Of a stretch of DNA of 64,000 nucleotides, positions 31,947-40,272 are shown in pieces (the first letter of the stretch is position 1; each line of letters starts with the position of its first letter). The translations under genes and the position numbers were made by a program. This stretch comes from CAYHGV01 sp964356135 (GTDB lineage: Bacteria > Hydrothermota > Tepidihabitantia > CAYHGV01), in assembly GCA_964356135.1 (NCBI GenBank), contig CAYHGV010000001.1, positions 1-64,000 of the forward strand, written 5' to 3'. The notes under the pieces are model-generated. The model did not search any database and was not told the origin of the DNA. It worked only from the letters and a program-made list of their open reading frames with translations.

Positions 31947-31976
31947 CCGGACAAATTTGAGTAAGAAAAAGATTTC

Positions 31977-32075
31977 ATCACGAAAGTTATGAAATCACGA
32001 AAACACGAAATTCGTAGAATAGAGCGACTGGAAGGAGCTCAAATTCGCCAAGAAGTATTGCTGATTTCGTGGTAA
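31977..32075. repeat. CACGAA-family element, core-containing copy 1
   Basis: ATCACGAAA at the left and ATTTCGTGGT at the right bracket a core, AATTCGTAGAATAGAG then AAGGAGCTCAAA, that is nearly repeated at 52245-52285. The rest of the 31947-32179 gap shows no gene. Confidence 0.6.
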
Positions 32076-32179
32076 TTTTTATACTCGTCAGGGCTGTCCT
32101 TGAGCACTTGACAATCGACTTTTAAAGGGCACAATGGATTAATGAAACCACAAATAAAAAATTTTAAGGAGGTATGAAA

Positions 32180-32770
32180 ATGAAACTACGGTTCATAACA
32201 GCTGCGCTCCTCTTGGTCGGTTTGGTTTTCTTCGCCGGCTGCGGCGGCAGCAAAGCAAAACAGGAACAGTCGGCAACACCGAAACCGGAGATACTCGAGA
32301 TGCCGGCGCAAACGATGGCGGTGGCTTACACGAAAGGCGACCCGAATATGGTCGCCGGGCAGGCAGCGGCGGCGCTTTACGCCTCGGTTTCGGCTTTGAG
32401 CGGTGAGCTTAAAAAGAAAGGTATCGATTTCCCGGTCGGAGTTTTGCGTGCACGCTGGCCGGATGTCGCGGGTACACCGAAAGACCAGTGGACCGGTATC
32501 TGGGGGCTGCCGATTCCGGATGATGTCGATTCGATTCCCAAAAAAGTTCCGGGCGTGGATGTTACGATCGAACGGTGGAACTACGGCACGATCGCGCAGA
32601 TTCTCCACATCGGGCCCTATGATGCTGAACCGGCTACGATCCAGCGGTTGATGGATTTTATTGCCAAATCGGGATACGAAATCGCAGGCAGTCACGAAGA
32701 AGAATATCTGACGCCACCCGGGGTTCCGGAACAAAAGACGATGATTCGGTATCCGGTCCGAAAGAAGTAG
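32180..32770 (+). CDS. lipoprotein with GyrI-like ligand-binding domain
   Basis: A 196-residue lipoprotein: the signal ends in a lipobox, FFAGC (Cys about 21). Residues about 45-196 look like a GyrI-like small-molecule-binding domain, with the typical GTIAQILHIGPYDAEPATIQ, MDFIAKSGYEIAGSHEEEYL and MIRYPVRK at the end. Stand-alone GyrI-like proteins bind hydrophobic or cationic compounds; an envelope-anchored form suggests ligand sequestration or sensing. The start at 32180 is preferred to the ATG at 32174 because AAGGAGGT touches the latter. Confidence 0.8.
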   Translation: MKLRFITAALLLVGLVFFAGCGGSKAKQEQSATPKPEILEMPAQTMAVAYTKGDPNMVAGQAAAALYASVSALSGELKKKGIDFPVGVLRARWPDVAGTPKDQWTGIWGLPIPDDVDSIPKKVPGVDVTIERWNYGTIAQILHIGPYDAEPATIQRLMDFIAKSGYEIAGSHEEEYLTPPGVPEQKTMIRYPVRKK

Positions 32771-32796
32771 GATAATGTAAACTCGAATCCAGACGT

Positions 32797-33016
32797 AACC
32801 ACGAATGGGCACGAAGAGAAACGAAGTAACACGAACGCCTCGTTTCGAGGCGAAATATTAGACTTGAAATGCGAAGCATAAGTGGAGTGAAACGATACCT
32901 GCAAAACCCGATATTGACTAAATAGGTGAAAAATAAAAAATATTTTTCTTTAATTCGCAATCATTCGAGTAATCTGTCACTCGCCATACAGAGTGGCGGG
33001 TAAGGCGGACGTGGTT
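32797..33016. repeat. CACGAA-family element with degenerate nested hairpin
   Basis: The left arm is AACCACGAATGGGCACGAAG. The right part has AATTCGCAATCATTCG and ends in GTGGTT. A partly degraded TCGCCA-N7-TGGCGG hairpin lies at 32981-32999. The element fills most of the 293-bp gap between the two genes. Confidence 0.55.
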
Positions 33017-33063
33017 TTTTATCGCTGGATTGAGGGTAAATAATAATTAAGGAGGTGTTGAAT

Positions 33064-33381
33064 ATGGCTTTTAAAGTCGCTTTTATCGCTCATGCGCCGG
33101 ATGCCGAGCCGGATAAGCACCGATGCGTGATCGAAACCGGGAAATATAAACTGACGGTGGTGGTCGTCTCGAGCCAGGCACAAGCGGTGCTGGTTTGTAA
33201 AAACCTCGTCCAAACCGAAGGTGTGCACTCAATTCTCCTCTGCCCGGGTTTTACCCACAACGATGTCGCCGAAATAGCGGCGGCGGTTGGACCGGACGTC
33301 GGGGTGACGGTCGCACGCGGCGATGGCCCGTCGAGCCGGGCAACGAGTGAAGTAATGAAACGCGAAGGGTGGTTTTCATGA
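33064..33381 (+). CDS. DUF6506-like small protein
   Basis: A 105-residue soluble protein resembling the DUF6506 family: FIAHAPDAEPDKHRCVIETG at the N-terminus, a central LLCPGFTHNDVAEIAAAVG and VARGDGPSSRATSEV at the end. The function of the family is unknown to me. AAGGAGGT lies eight bases before the ATG. Its stop overlaps the start of the next gene (ATGA at 33378-33381), so it is coupled to a lipoprotein. Confidence 0.65.
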   Translation: MAFKVAFIAHAPDAEPDKHRCVIETGKYKLTVVVVSSQAQAVLVCKNLVQTEGVHSILLCPGFTHNDVAEIAAAVGPDVGVTVARGDGPSSRATSEVMKREGWFS

Positions 33382-33944
33382 ACACTAAGAGAATCGTCGA
33401 TTTTTTTGTTGCCGGCTCAGGATTGTTGCTGGGTATCGTTCTGGGTGCGGGCTGCATCGGCAGAGGACCCCAACCGGCTAAAATTCGAGAGCCGATGCCG
33501 GCGGATTATCCGACGAGAATTGATCAGTTCGTTCACAACGGCTGGAATTTTAAAATGGGGAAAACGGCTGCCGAAATCAAAAAGAATTTAGGTCGACCGC
33601 TTCTGTCTTCAAGAAGAGCAGTCGAAAATATTCACTACCCGGAACGGACCGATGAAATTTATGAATTGGGTTACAGCGGTCTCGCGGTGACGATCTATAG
33701 AGTAACCGAAACACAGAAAGAAATCATAACCGATGTTGCTGTTACCAGTGGTCGGTATCGTTTAAAATGGGGAATAAAGGTAGGTAGTCCAATCGAGGAT
33801 ATCCAGAAAAATTTCGGCTATCCGACCGAAGAGCACGAGGGTGTTATCAGCTATGAAACCGGTGAAGAGGCACCGAGCTCGGTCAGTTTCTTTTTTAGAA
33901 ACGGCGTCGTCTATAAAATCAGCTGGAGTTTTTACATCGATTGA
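33378..33944 (+). CDS. unknown lipoprotein
   Basis: A 188-residue protein with a lipoprotein signal (GLLLGIVLGAGC, acceptor Cys about 26). The mature part has two SmpA/BamE-like turns (FKMGKTAAEIKKNLGRPLLS and IKVGSPIEDIQKNFGYPTEE), the layout of small envelope proteins that bind partners, but I cannot assign a function. It is coupled by overlap to the upstream gene. Confidence 0.7.
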   Translation: MNTKRIVDFFVAGSGLLLGIVLGAGCIGRGPQPAKIREPMPADYPTRIDQFVHNGWNFKMGKTAAEIKKNLGRPLLSSRRAVENIHYPERTDEIYELGYSGLAVTIYRVTETQKEIITDVAVTSGRYRLKWGIKVGSPIEDIQKNFGYPTEEHEGVISYETGEEAPSSVSFFFRNGVVYKISWSFYID

Positions 33945-33976
33945 TATCGAGCCGGTGGAAGGAGGGGAAACGCCTG

Positions 33977-35005
33977 ATGGTTTACTGGTGGCAACAGGTA
34001 GCAGATGAATCAACGACCGAGACCATGAAGCACCGGGAAAAGAAGAACGAACCAGTGGCTTCGGAAGATGAGGCGGCAGTGCTCGATGCCTATTCACAGG
34101 TCGTGGTCGGGGTAGCCGAAAAGCTCAGCCCGGCGGTGGTGCATATCAATGTTAGCCAGCGCGACCGGGAACAGCGGGGAAGCGGTTCGGGGCTGATTGT
34201 TACACCCGACGGCTATGTGCTCACCAACCGGCATGTGGTTCATAACGCAAAAATCATCGAGGTCAATCTTAACGACGGCCGGGCATTTCCCGCCGAGCTG
34301 GTAGGCGAAGACGCCGCAACCGACGTCGCGGTGATCAGAAGTTCAGGTTCCGACCTTCCTGTCGGCAAACTGGGTGATTCACAGACTTTAAGGGTTGGAC
34401 AGCTGGTGGTGGCAATTGGTAATCCGCTGGGATTCCAGTGCACGGTAACCGCCGGGGTGATTAGTGCCGTCGGGCGTTCGATGCGCACCGAATCCGGTCG
34501 TCTGATTGAAAATATTATTCAGACCGATGCGGCGCTCAATCCGGGCAGTTCGGGAGGACCCTTGGTGAATTCACAAGGGTTGGTGATCGGAATCAACACG
34601 GCAATCATCTACCCGGCGCAAGGTCTCTGCTTTGCCATTCCGGTTAACACGGTCAAACGGGTGGCAGGGATGCTGATCACCGTGGGCAAGGTCAGACGCG
34701 GCTACCTGGGTATCACCGCGCAGGTCGTTTCGCTTCATCCCCGCATCATCCGGGCATTGGAGCTCGCGCAGGCAGGCGGTATCGGGGTAGGGGATGTGGT
34801 CAGAGAGAGTGCGGCAGACCGAGCCGGTCTTCAGTCACGGGATATTATTTTGAAAATTGGCGGCAATCCGATTGCGAGTGTCGACGACCTGTACCGGTTT
34901 TTGGATGAACATCCAGTCGGCGAGCGTTACGAGATGGTCGTTCTGCGGAGTGGGTCGGTGAAGACACTCGTCGTCCAACCGGACGAGGCGCCGACTTCGG
35001 AGTAA
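33977..35005 (+). CDS. HtrA/DegP-like serine protease with one PDZ domain
   Basis: Trypsin-like protease of about 342 residues. The catalytic triad is present: His in LTNRHVVHN, Asp in DAATDVAVIR and Ser in NPGSSGGPLV (the usual GNSGGP is GSSGGP here). A single PDZ domain covers about 245-335 (GVGDVVRESAADRAGLQSRD then IILKIGG). There is no signal peptide or membrane helix at the N-terminus with this start, or with the alternatives at 33941 (TTG) and 34025, so location is uncertain. GGAGGGG lies about ten bases upstream of 33977. Confidence 0.85.
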   Translation: MVYWWQQVADESTTETMKHREKKNEPVASEDEAAVLDAYSQVVVGVAEKLSPAVVHINVSQRDREQRGSGSGLIVTPDGYVLTNRHVVHNAKIIEVNLNDGRAFPAELVGEDAATDVAVIRSSGSDLPVGKLGDSQTLRVGQLVVAIGNPLGFQCTVTAGVISAVGRSMRTESGRLIENIIQTDAALNPGSSGGPLVNSQGLVIGINTAIIYPAQGLCFAIPVNTVKRVAGMLITVGKVRRGYLGITAQVVSLHPRIIRALELAQAGGIGVGDVVRESAADRAGLQSRDIILKIGGNPIASVDDLYRFLDEHPVGERYEMVVLRSGSVKTLVVQPDEAPTSE

Positions 35006-35044
35006 AGAGTGGACAATTATACTATAAAGAGGAGGGGGTTATAA

Positions 35045-36799
35045 ATGAAGGATCGAAACCTGGTTATCAAGGTTTTCATGGTGATATTTTTTATTGCGGG
35101 GGGTTCTTTTATCTACGCCGCCAGACGAAGCGACGAGCGGCCGGTCAGATTTGCGATTATCGGCGACCGAACCGGCAGTCATGTATCAGGAATTTACGAA
35201 CAGATCATCGCCGAGGTCGAACGGCTGAAACCGGATTTTGTTATCACGGTCGGCGATATGATCGAAGGCTACACCGGCGATACGGTTGAGCTCGGTCGGC
35301 AGTGGAGAGAATATAAATCACTCGTCGCTCCGCTGACGATGCCTATCCATTTAACGCCGGGCAATCACGATATTACAACCGACTCGGCACTTTCTTCCTA
35401 TCAGCAGTATGCCGGCAAACCGTATTATTCATTTGATTACGGTACTCTCCATTTGATTGTTCTCGATGTCAGCCGTTGGGAGGCGAGTGATTCTCTCCCT
35501 GGAAAACAGCTGGAGTGGCTGATAACGGATCTGAAAAATAATCGACGAGCTACCTCTACCTTTGTTTTTTTTCACAAGCCTTTCTGGTTCGGAACGGTTG
35601 CCAATAACCAACCGGATACTCTGCACAGTTTATTTCGAAATTTCGGCGTCGATGCGGTGTTTAACGGCCATGTCCATAGCTATTTCAGCGGAAACTATGA
35701 GGGTATCGTCTATACCGCAGTGGGGAGTTCAGGCGGAGGCGCCGATCCCGGCATAACCGGTGTGCAGTACCATTTTACCTGGGTAACGGTCGATAAGGAT
35801 GGTATTTCGATTGCACCGATAAAGATCGGCAGCGTCTTATCCTGGGATGAGGTGACCGCAGCCGATATAAAAACGGTTAATAGAATCTATCTTACCGGAG
35901 TAGACTTTTCAAAATCGGTGCCGGTGGATGAAGATCTTATGCTGGGAGACACTACGGTTGCTTTAAAATTGAGAAATCTCAGTACGGAGATTGGAATTGA
36001 GGATACGGTGCACTGGGAAGTTCCGACGGGCTGGGCGGTGGAGCCAAATATTGTCCCGGTAAAAATCGAGCCGGGCGACAGCAGCGAGATGAGATTTCGG
36101 GTAAAAAGAACCGGAAGTCTCTATCCGACACCGACGCTTGCAGTTCGTCTGCCCTATGCACAGGGTAAAAAATACGAGATTAAGAAACCGCTGCCGATTG
36201 AGCGTCAAGTGGTATGTCAGCGAGCGAATGTGAAGCCGGTTATTGACGGCACCATAACCGAATCGTTCTGGCAGCATCCGGTTTCTCTGCTTTTCGCACC
36301 CGACGGCAGCCTAAGGAGCATTGATTCGGTCAGTTTTTACTTCGCCTACGATGAGCAGAATCTTTATCTTGCTGTCTATTGTCGAGAATCGAAAATCGAC
36401 TCGGTTGTAGCAAAGGTTACTGAACCGGACGGACCGGTTTATGGCGAAGACTGCGTCGGATATTTCCTCCAGCCAGACCCCGGGCAAAGGATTTTCTATC
36501 AGATTTATTTTAATCCGTTAGGCACACCGTTCGACATGAAAATAACGATCGACCCGAAAGATCAAATTAATGCCGACCGAGCCTGGAACGGAAATTACGA
36601 TGTCAAGACGACCAAAGGCGGCAACTTCTGGAGTATCGAAGCACGGATTCCGCTCGATCAATTCGGTATAATCGCACAACCCGGACAGGAATGGAAGCTC
36701 AATTTCCGGCGAAAGCAGAAGCGGCTCAACAGTTCGGCCGACTGGCAAGTTCCGATCAGTTATGACCCCAAGCTGTTCGGGGTTTTGAAAATGAAATAA
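35045..36799 (+). CDS. exported metallophosphoesterase with CBM9-like C-terminal domain
   Basis: A 584-residue secreted protein. The signal peptide is followed by a calcineurin-like phosphoesterase domain (about 33-275) with all metal-binding motifs: IGDRTGSH, VGDMIEG, GNHD, FFHKPFW and GHVHSY. Residues about 285-385 look like an Ig-like/NPCBM-type linker. The C-terminal part (about 390-584) resembles carbohydrate-binding family 9 (PVIDGTITESFWQHP, FAYDEQNLYLAVYCRESKID, FWSIEARIPLDQFGI). It probably hydrolyses phosphoesters outside the cytoplasm on a surface-bound substrate. GAGGAGGGGG lies before the start. Confidence 0.85.
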   Translation: MKDRNLVIKVFMVIFFIAGGSFIYAARRSDERPVRFAIIGDRTGSHVSGIYEQIIAEVERLKPDFVITVGDMIEGYTGDTVELGRQWREYKSLVAPLTMPIHLTPGNHDITTDSALSSYQQYAGKPYYSFDYGTLHLIVLDVSRWEASDSLPGKQLEWLITDLKNNRRATSTFVFFHKPFWFGTVANNQPDTLHSLFRNFGVDAVFNGHVHSYFSGNYEGIVYTAVGSSGGGADPGITGVQYHFTWVTVDKDGISIAPIKIGSVLSWDEVTAADIKTVNRIYLTGVDFSKSVPVDEDLMLGDTTVALKLRNLSTEIGIEDTVHWEVPTGWAVEPNIVPVKIEPGDSSEMRFRVKRTGSLYPTPTLAVRLPYAQGKKYEIKKPLPIERQVVCQRANVKPVIDGTITESFWQHPVSLLFAPDGSLRSIDSVSFYFAYDEQNLYLAVYCRESKIDSVVAKVTEPDGPVYGEDCVGYFLQPDPGQRIFYQIYFNPLGTPFDMKITIDPKDQINADRAWNGNYDVKTTKGGNFWSIEARIPLDQFGIIAQPGQEWKLNFRRKQKRLNSSADWQVPISYDPKLFGVLKMK

Positions 36800-36827
36800 A
36801 AACCGGGAGGGTAGCTTTCATACGAAG

Positions 36828-37730
36828 ATGAAACTCTCGGGCGTGCATCTCCTTGTGACCTACCGGTGTGACCTTGAGTGCGACCACTGTTTTGTTTTTG
36901 GTAGCCCCGGGCAGAGCGGCACGATGACGCTTGACCAGATCCGACAAATGCTGGGGCAGGCTAAAAAATTGGGAACGGTCGAATGGATTTACTTTGAAGG
37001 CGGCGAGCCTTTTCTTTTTTATCCGGTTATGCTCCGGGGAGTGGAAGAAGCCGCCCGCTTAGGTTTTAAAGTCGGAATCGTTTCGGATTGTTACTGGGCG
37101 ACAACGGTGGAGGATTCCCTCGAATGGCTGAAACCTTTTAGTGGATTGATTCATGACCTTGCACTGAGCGGTGATTGGTATCACGGGAATGAAGAGCCCA
37201 AGCCGGAAGTGAAAAACGCTTGTATGGCTGCAGAAAAACTGGGTATACCGGTCGGGGTCATCAGTATTGCTCGGCCGGAAAGAGGGGCAGCATCGGTGGT
37301 TGGGCAGCTGCCTCCGGGCAAATCCCGGGTTATGTACCGGGGACGGGCGGCAGAGAAACTCGTTTGCAGTGCAGTGCTTCGTCCCTGGACCGAGTTCACC
37401 GAATGTCCTTATGAAGACCTGCGCTCTCCAAAGCGGGTGCACATTGACCCGTTTGGAAATCTGCATATCTGCCAGGGGATTGTGCTGGGAAATGTATTTG
37501 AACAAAGTTTGAGCGAGGTCTGCGCTGCGTATAACGCAGATACGCATCCCATTATCGGGCCGCTGCTTAAAGGCGGACCAGCTGAGCTGGTGCGTTTGAA
37601 TGGATTGGGTCACGAAGAAAAACATGCTGATGCCTGTCATTTGTGCTATGAAGCGCGCCGGATTTTACGGAGTCGATTCCCCGAAATCCTCAAACCCGAC
37701 CAGATGTATGGGGTCACGGAACAACAGTGA
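36828..37730 (+). CDS. radical SAM protein
   Basis: A 300-residue enzyme of the radical SAM family. Cys14, Cys18 and Cys21 (CDLECDHC) bind the [4Fe-4S]-AdoMet cluster, and the GGEP motif appears in YFEGGEPFLF. The C-terminal part has Cys near 185, 196, 221 and 280-283 (RVHIDPFGNLHICQGIVLGN, ACHLC), resembling a SPASM/twitch auxiliary-cluster region as in peptide- or protein-modifying enzymes. The substrate is unknown and no obvious precursor peptide is adjacent. Confidence 0.82.
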   Translation: MKLSGVHLLVTYRCDLECDHCFVFGSPGQSGTMTLDQIRQMLGQAKKLGTVEWIYFEGGEPFLFYPVMLRGVEEAARLGFKVGIVSDCYWATTVEDSLEWLKPFSGLIHDLALSGDWYHGNEEPKPEVKNACMAAEKLGIPVGVISIARPERGAASVVGQLPPGKSRVMYRGRAAEKLVCSAVLRPWTEFTECPYEDLRSPKRVHIDPFGNLHICQGIVLGNVFEQSLSEVCAAYNADTHPIIGPLLKGGPAELVRLNGLGHEEKHADACHLCYEARRILRSRFPEILKPDQMYGVTEQQ

Positions 37731-37745
37731 GATGGTTCAACGGAC

Positions 37746-37773
37746 TTGACAAAATTAAAAATTGTTTTATATT
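37746..37773 (+). promoter_or_regulatory. promoter of the NuoEFG-Nfn cluster
   Basis: TTGACA (37746-37751), 16-base spacer, TATATT (37768-37773), about 80 bases before the first gene. This leaves a sizeable 5' leader, unlike the leaderless units. Confidence 0.6.
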
Positions 37774-37852
37774 TCTGACATGCAGAATCCTGATTACGTC
37801 TTAAAAATTCGATGCCGGTTAATCGACTTCGAGTTACATAAACTAAAGGTCA

Positions 37853-38329
37853 TTGTTGGACGCATCGGTTAATATATCCCAGATCAGGGAATTAGAAAAA
37901 ACCCTCGGTAAATACAAAAACCCGAGTTCGAGTATTATTCAGATATTACAGGATATTCAGGCGGAATACAATTATCTACCTCTCGAAGGATTAGAGTATC
38001 TTAGTTGGAAATTGCACATTCCGTTAAGCCATATTTACAGCATCGCTACTTTCTATTCCGCATTCAGCCTCAAACCGAAAGGTAAGCACATTTGCACGAT
38101 ATGCATGGGAACCGCCTGCCATGTCCGCGGTGCGCCGACAATCCTGAATGAATTTGAACGTCGCCTCGGCATTACCGCCGGTGAGAATACCGCGGATATG
38201 GAATATACCCTGGAAACCGTCAACTGCCTCGGCTGCTGTGCAGTCGGACCGATTGTGGTCTTTGACGGGACCTATCACGGCGAATTCGAGCTCAAAGATG
38301 TGCCGCGGTTGTTAAAGGGTGAGCGATGA
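37853..38329 (+). CDS. nuoE: NuoE/HydC-type [2Fe-2S] subunit
   Basis: A 158-residue thioredoxin-fold [2Fe-2S] protein. The ligands are Cys84, Cys89, Cys125 and Cys129 (CMGTACHVRGA, CLGCCAVGP). Such subunits pair with NuoF/HydB in complex I and in bifurcating hydrogenases and transhydrogenases. No ATG is available; translation must start at TTG (37853 or 37856), with AAAGGT just upstream. The stop overlaps the ATG of the NuoF-like gene. Confidence 0.9.
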   Translation: MLDASVNISQIRELEKTLGKYKNPSSSIIQILQDIQAEYNYLPLEGLEYLSWKLHIPLSHIYSIATFYSAFSLKPKGKHICTICMGTACHVRGAPTILNEFERRLGITAGENTADMEYTLETVNCLGCCAVGPIVVFDGTYHGEFELKDVPRLLKGER

Positions 38330-40137
38330 AACCGACACTCATCATCTCGGCCGGAACCTGCGGATTGGCACGCGGGGCAGGGGCGATTGTCAAAACCGCC
38401 CGGAGTTACCAGCGAGAGAAACGACTAACCGATAAATTCAGCATTAAAATCACCGGCTGTCACGGCCTGTGCGAAGCGGAACCAAACATTGTCGCGGTCG
38501 TAGACAAGAAAAAAATATTCTACCAGAAGTTAAAGCCGGATGATGTAAAAGAGATTATCGATGCGACCATGCTCGAGGGTAAGATCGTCGAGCGATTGCT
38601 GTACCGTGACCCAAAGACCGACACAAGCTATACCGAGATTGACGAGGTGCCGTTTTATCGGAAACAGAAACGGCTCTTACTCGGCAACAATCTCTGGGTT
38701 GACCCGAAATCAATCGGCGATTATCTTGCGATCGACGGCTATCAGGGTTTGAAAAAGGTGCTGAACGGGCTCGCACCGGAAGCGGTGATCACGCTGATAA
38801 AAGATTCGGGTTTGCGCGGTCGGGGCGGAGCGGGCTTTCCCGCCGGGAAAAAATGGGAGCTGTGCCGTCAGGCACGATCGGATATAAAATATATTATCTG
38901 TAATGCGGATGAAGGAGACCCGGGTGCGTACATGGACCGGAGTCTGCTCGAAGGTAATCCGCACAGCGTGATCGAAGGCATGATTATCGGCGGCTATGCA
39001 ATCGGTGCCGGCGAAGGCATTATCTATGTCCGCAACGAGTATCCGCTGGCGGTAGAGAATGTTGGCCAGGCGCTTGAGCAGGCATACAAAAAGGGATTTT
39101 TGGGTAAGAATATTCTGAAGAGTAAATTTAGTTTCGATATCCGGGTGGTGCGGGGGGCGGGTGCCTTCGTGTGCGGCGAGGAAACGGCACTGATCGCTTC
39201 GATTGAAGGGTCGGTCGGCAGACCGAGGCCGCGGCCGCCGTATCCGGTGGAGAAGGGTTTGTGGAACAAGCCGACGAATAACAATAACGTCGAAACCTGG
39301 GCGAATGTACCGCTGATCGTCAACCAGGGTAATGATTGGTATCGTCAGATCGGAACCGCGGGAAGCAAAGGAACAAAGATATTTTCGCTCGTCGGTAAGA
39401 TCAGAAATACCGGTCTGGTTGAGGTGCCGATGGGGATTACGCTCCGAGAGATAATTTACGATGTCGGCGGCGGGATTCCGGGCGATAAAGAGTTCAAAGC
39501 GGTCCAGACCGGCGGGCCGTCGGGCGGTTGTATTTCGAAGGATTTTCTCGACCTGCCGATCGATTACGAAAGCCTGGCGGCAGCGGGTTCGATCATGGGG
39601 TCAGGGGGAATGATCGTGATGGATAACGAAACCTGCATGGTCGATGTCGCACGATACTTTTTGAATTTCACCCAGCAGGAATCATGCGGCAAATGTCCGC
39701 CCTGCCGCCTCGGAACCAAGCAGATGGTCGAGGTTCTCAATCGAATTACCGGCGGCAGCGGGAAGGCGGGCGATATCGAGATTTTGGAGGAGATGGGAAT
39801 GAATATCAAGGAAGCGTCGCTCTGCGGCTTGGGCCAGACCGCACCCAATCCGGCATTGACCACCATCCGTTATTTCCGGGATGAGTATGCCGCCCATATC
39901 GAAGAGAAGCGCTGTCCGGCGCTGGTCTGCAAAAACTTGATTTCGTATGTCGTTATACCCGAGCGCTGCACCGGCTGCGTCGTCTGCGCCAAGAATTGTC
40001 CGACCGGTGCGATCGTCGGTGAACCGAAAAAGATCTATGCCATCCACCAGGATAAGTGTATCAAGTGTGGGATTTGCATCTCGGTCTGCCCGCCGAAATT
40101 TCGGGCGGTAGCAAAGGTATCACCGGTAATACAATGA
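38326..40137 (+). CDS. nuoF: NuoF/HydB-type flavoprotein with extra ferredoxin domains
   Basis: A 603-residue FMN and NAD(P)H-binding subunit. The order is a thioredoxin-like [2Fe-2S] domain (1 to about 100, CGLARGAG, CHGLCEAEPN), the NuoF core (GLRGRGGAGFPAGKKWE; ICNADEGDPGAYMDR), an SLBB domain, the N3-type [4Fe-4S] site (ESCGKCPPCRLG), then two C-terminal [4Fe-4S] motifs (CTGCVVCAKNCP, CIKCGICISVCP). This layout is that of HydB and other bifurcating enzymes rather than respiratory NuoF. No [FeFe] hydrogenase HydA is encoded beside it; a NuoG-like gene and Nfn-type genes follow. Confidence 0.92.
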   Translation: MKPTLIISAGTCGLARGAGAIVKTARSYQREKRLTDKFSIKITGCHGLCEAEPNIVAVVDKKKIFYQKLKPDDVKEIIDATMLEGKIVERLLYRDPKTDTSYTEIDEVPFYRKQKRLLLGNNLWVDPKSIGDYLAIDGYQGLKKVLNGLAPEAVITLIKDSGLRGRGGAGFPAGKKWELCRQARSDIKYIICNADEGDPGAYMDRSLLEGNPHSVIEGMIIGGYAIGAGEGIIYVRNEYPLAVENVGQALEQAYKKGFLGKNILKSKFSFDIRVVRGAGAFVCGEETALIASIEGSVGRPRPRPPYPVEKGLWNKPTNNNNVETWANVPLIVNQGNDWYRQIGTAGSKGTKIFSLVGKIRNTGLVEVPMGITLREIIYDVGGGIPGDKEFKAVQTGGPSGGCISKDFLDLPIDYESLAAAGSIMGSGGMIVMDNETCMVDVARYFLNFTQQESCGKCPPCRLGTKQMVEVLNRITGGSGKAGDIEILEEMGMNIKEASLCGLGQTAPNPALTTIRYFRDEYAAHIEEKRCPALVCKNLISYVVIPERCTGCVVCAKNCPTGAIVGEPKKIYAIHQDKCIKCGICISVCPPKFRAVAKVSPVIQ

Positions 40138-40138
40138 T

Positions 40139-40265
40139 TACTATAAATTCTAAATTCGAAGTTCGAAATTCGAAACAAGCACGCATAATCAAAATACAAA
40201 ATTCAAAACTGCACTATTCAAATTTTGAGCACTTAGAATTTGGGTATTGTTCTGAATTGAACAGA
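40139..40265. repeat. AAATTCTAAATTCGAA-type low-complexity repeat
   Basis: The gap between the NuoF-like and NuoG-like genes is made of TTCTAAATTCGAAGTTCG and AAATTCGAAAC followed by degenerate AATTCAAAA runs. It resembles the repeat at 59999-60140. No ORF is present. Confidence 0.5.
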
Positions 40266-40272
40266 GCGAGAA

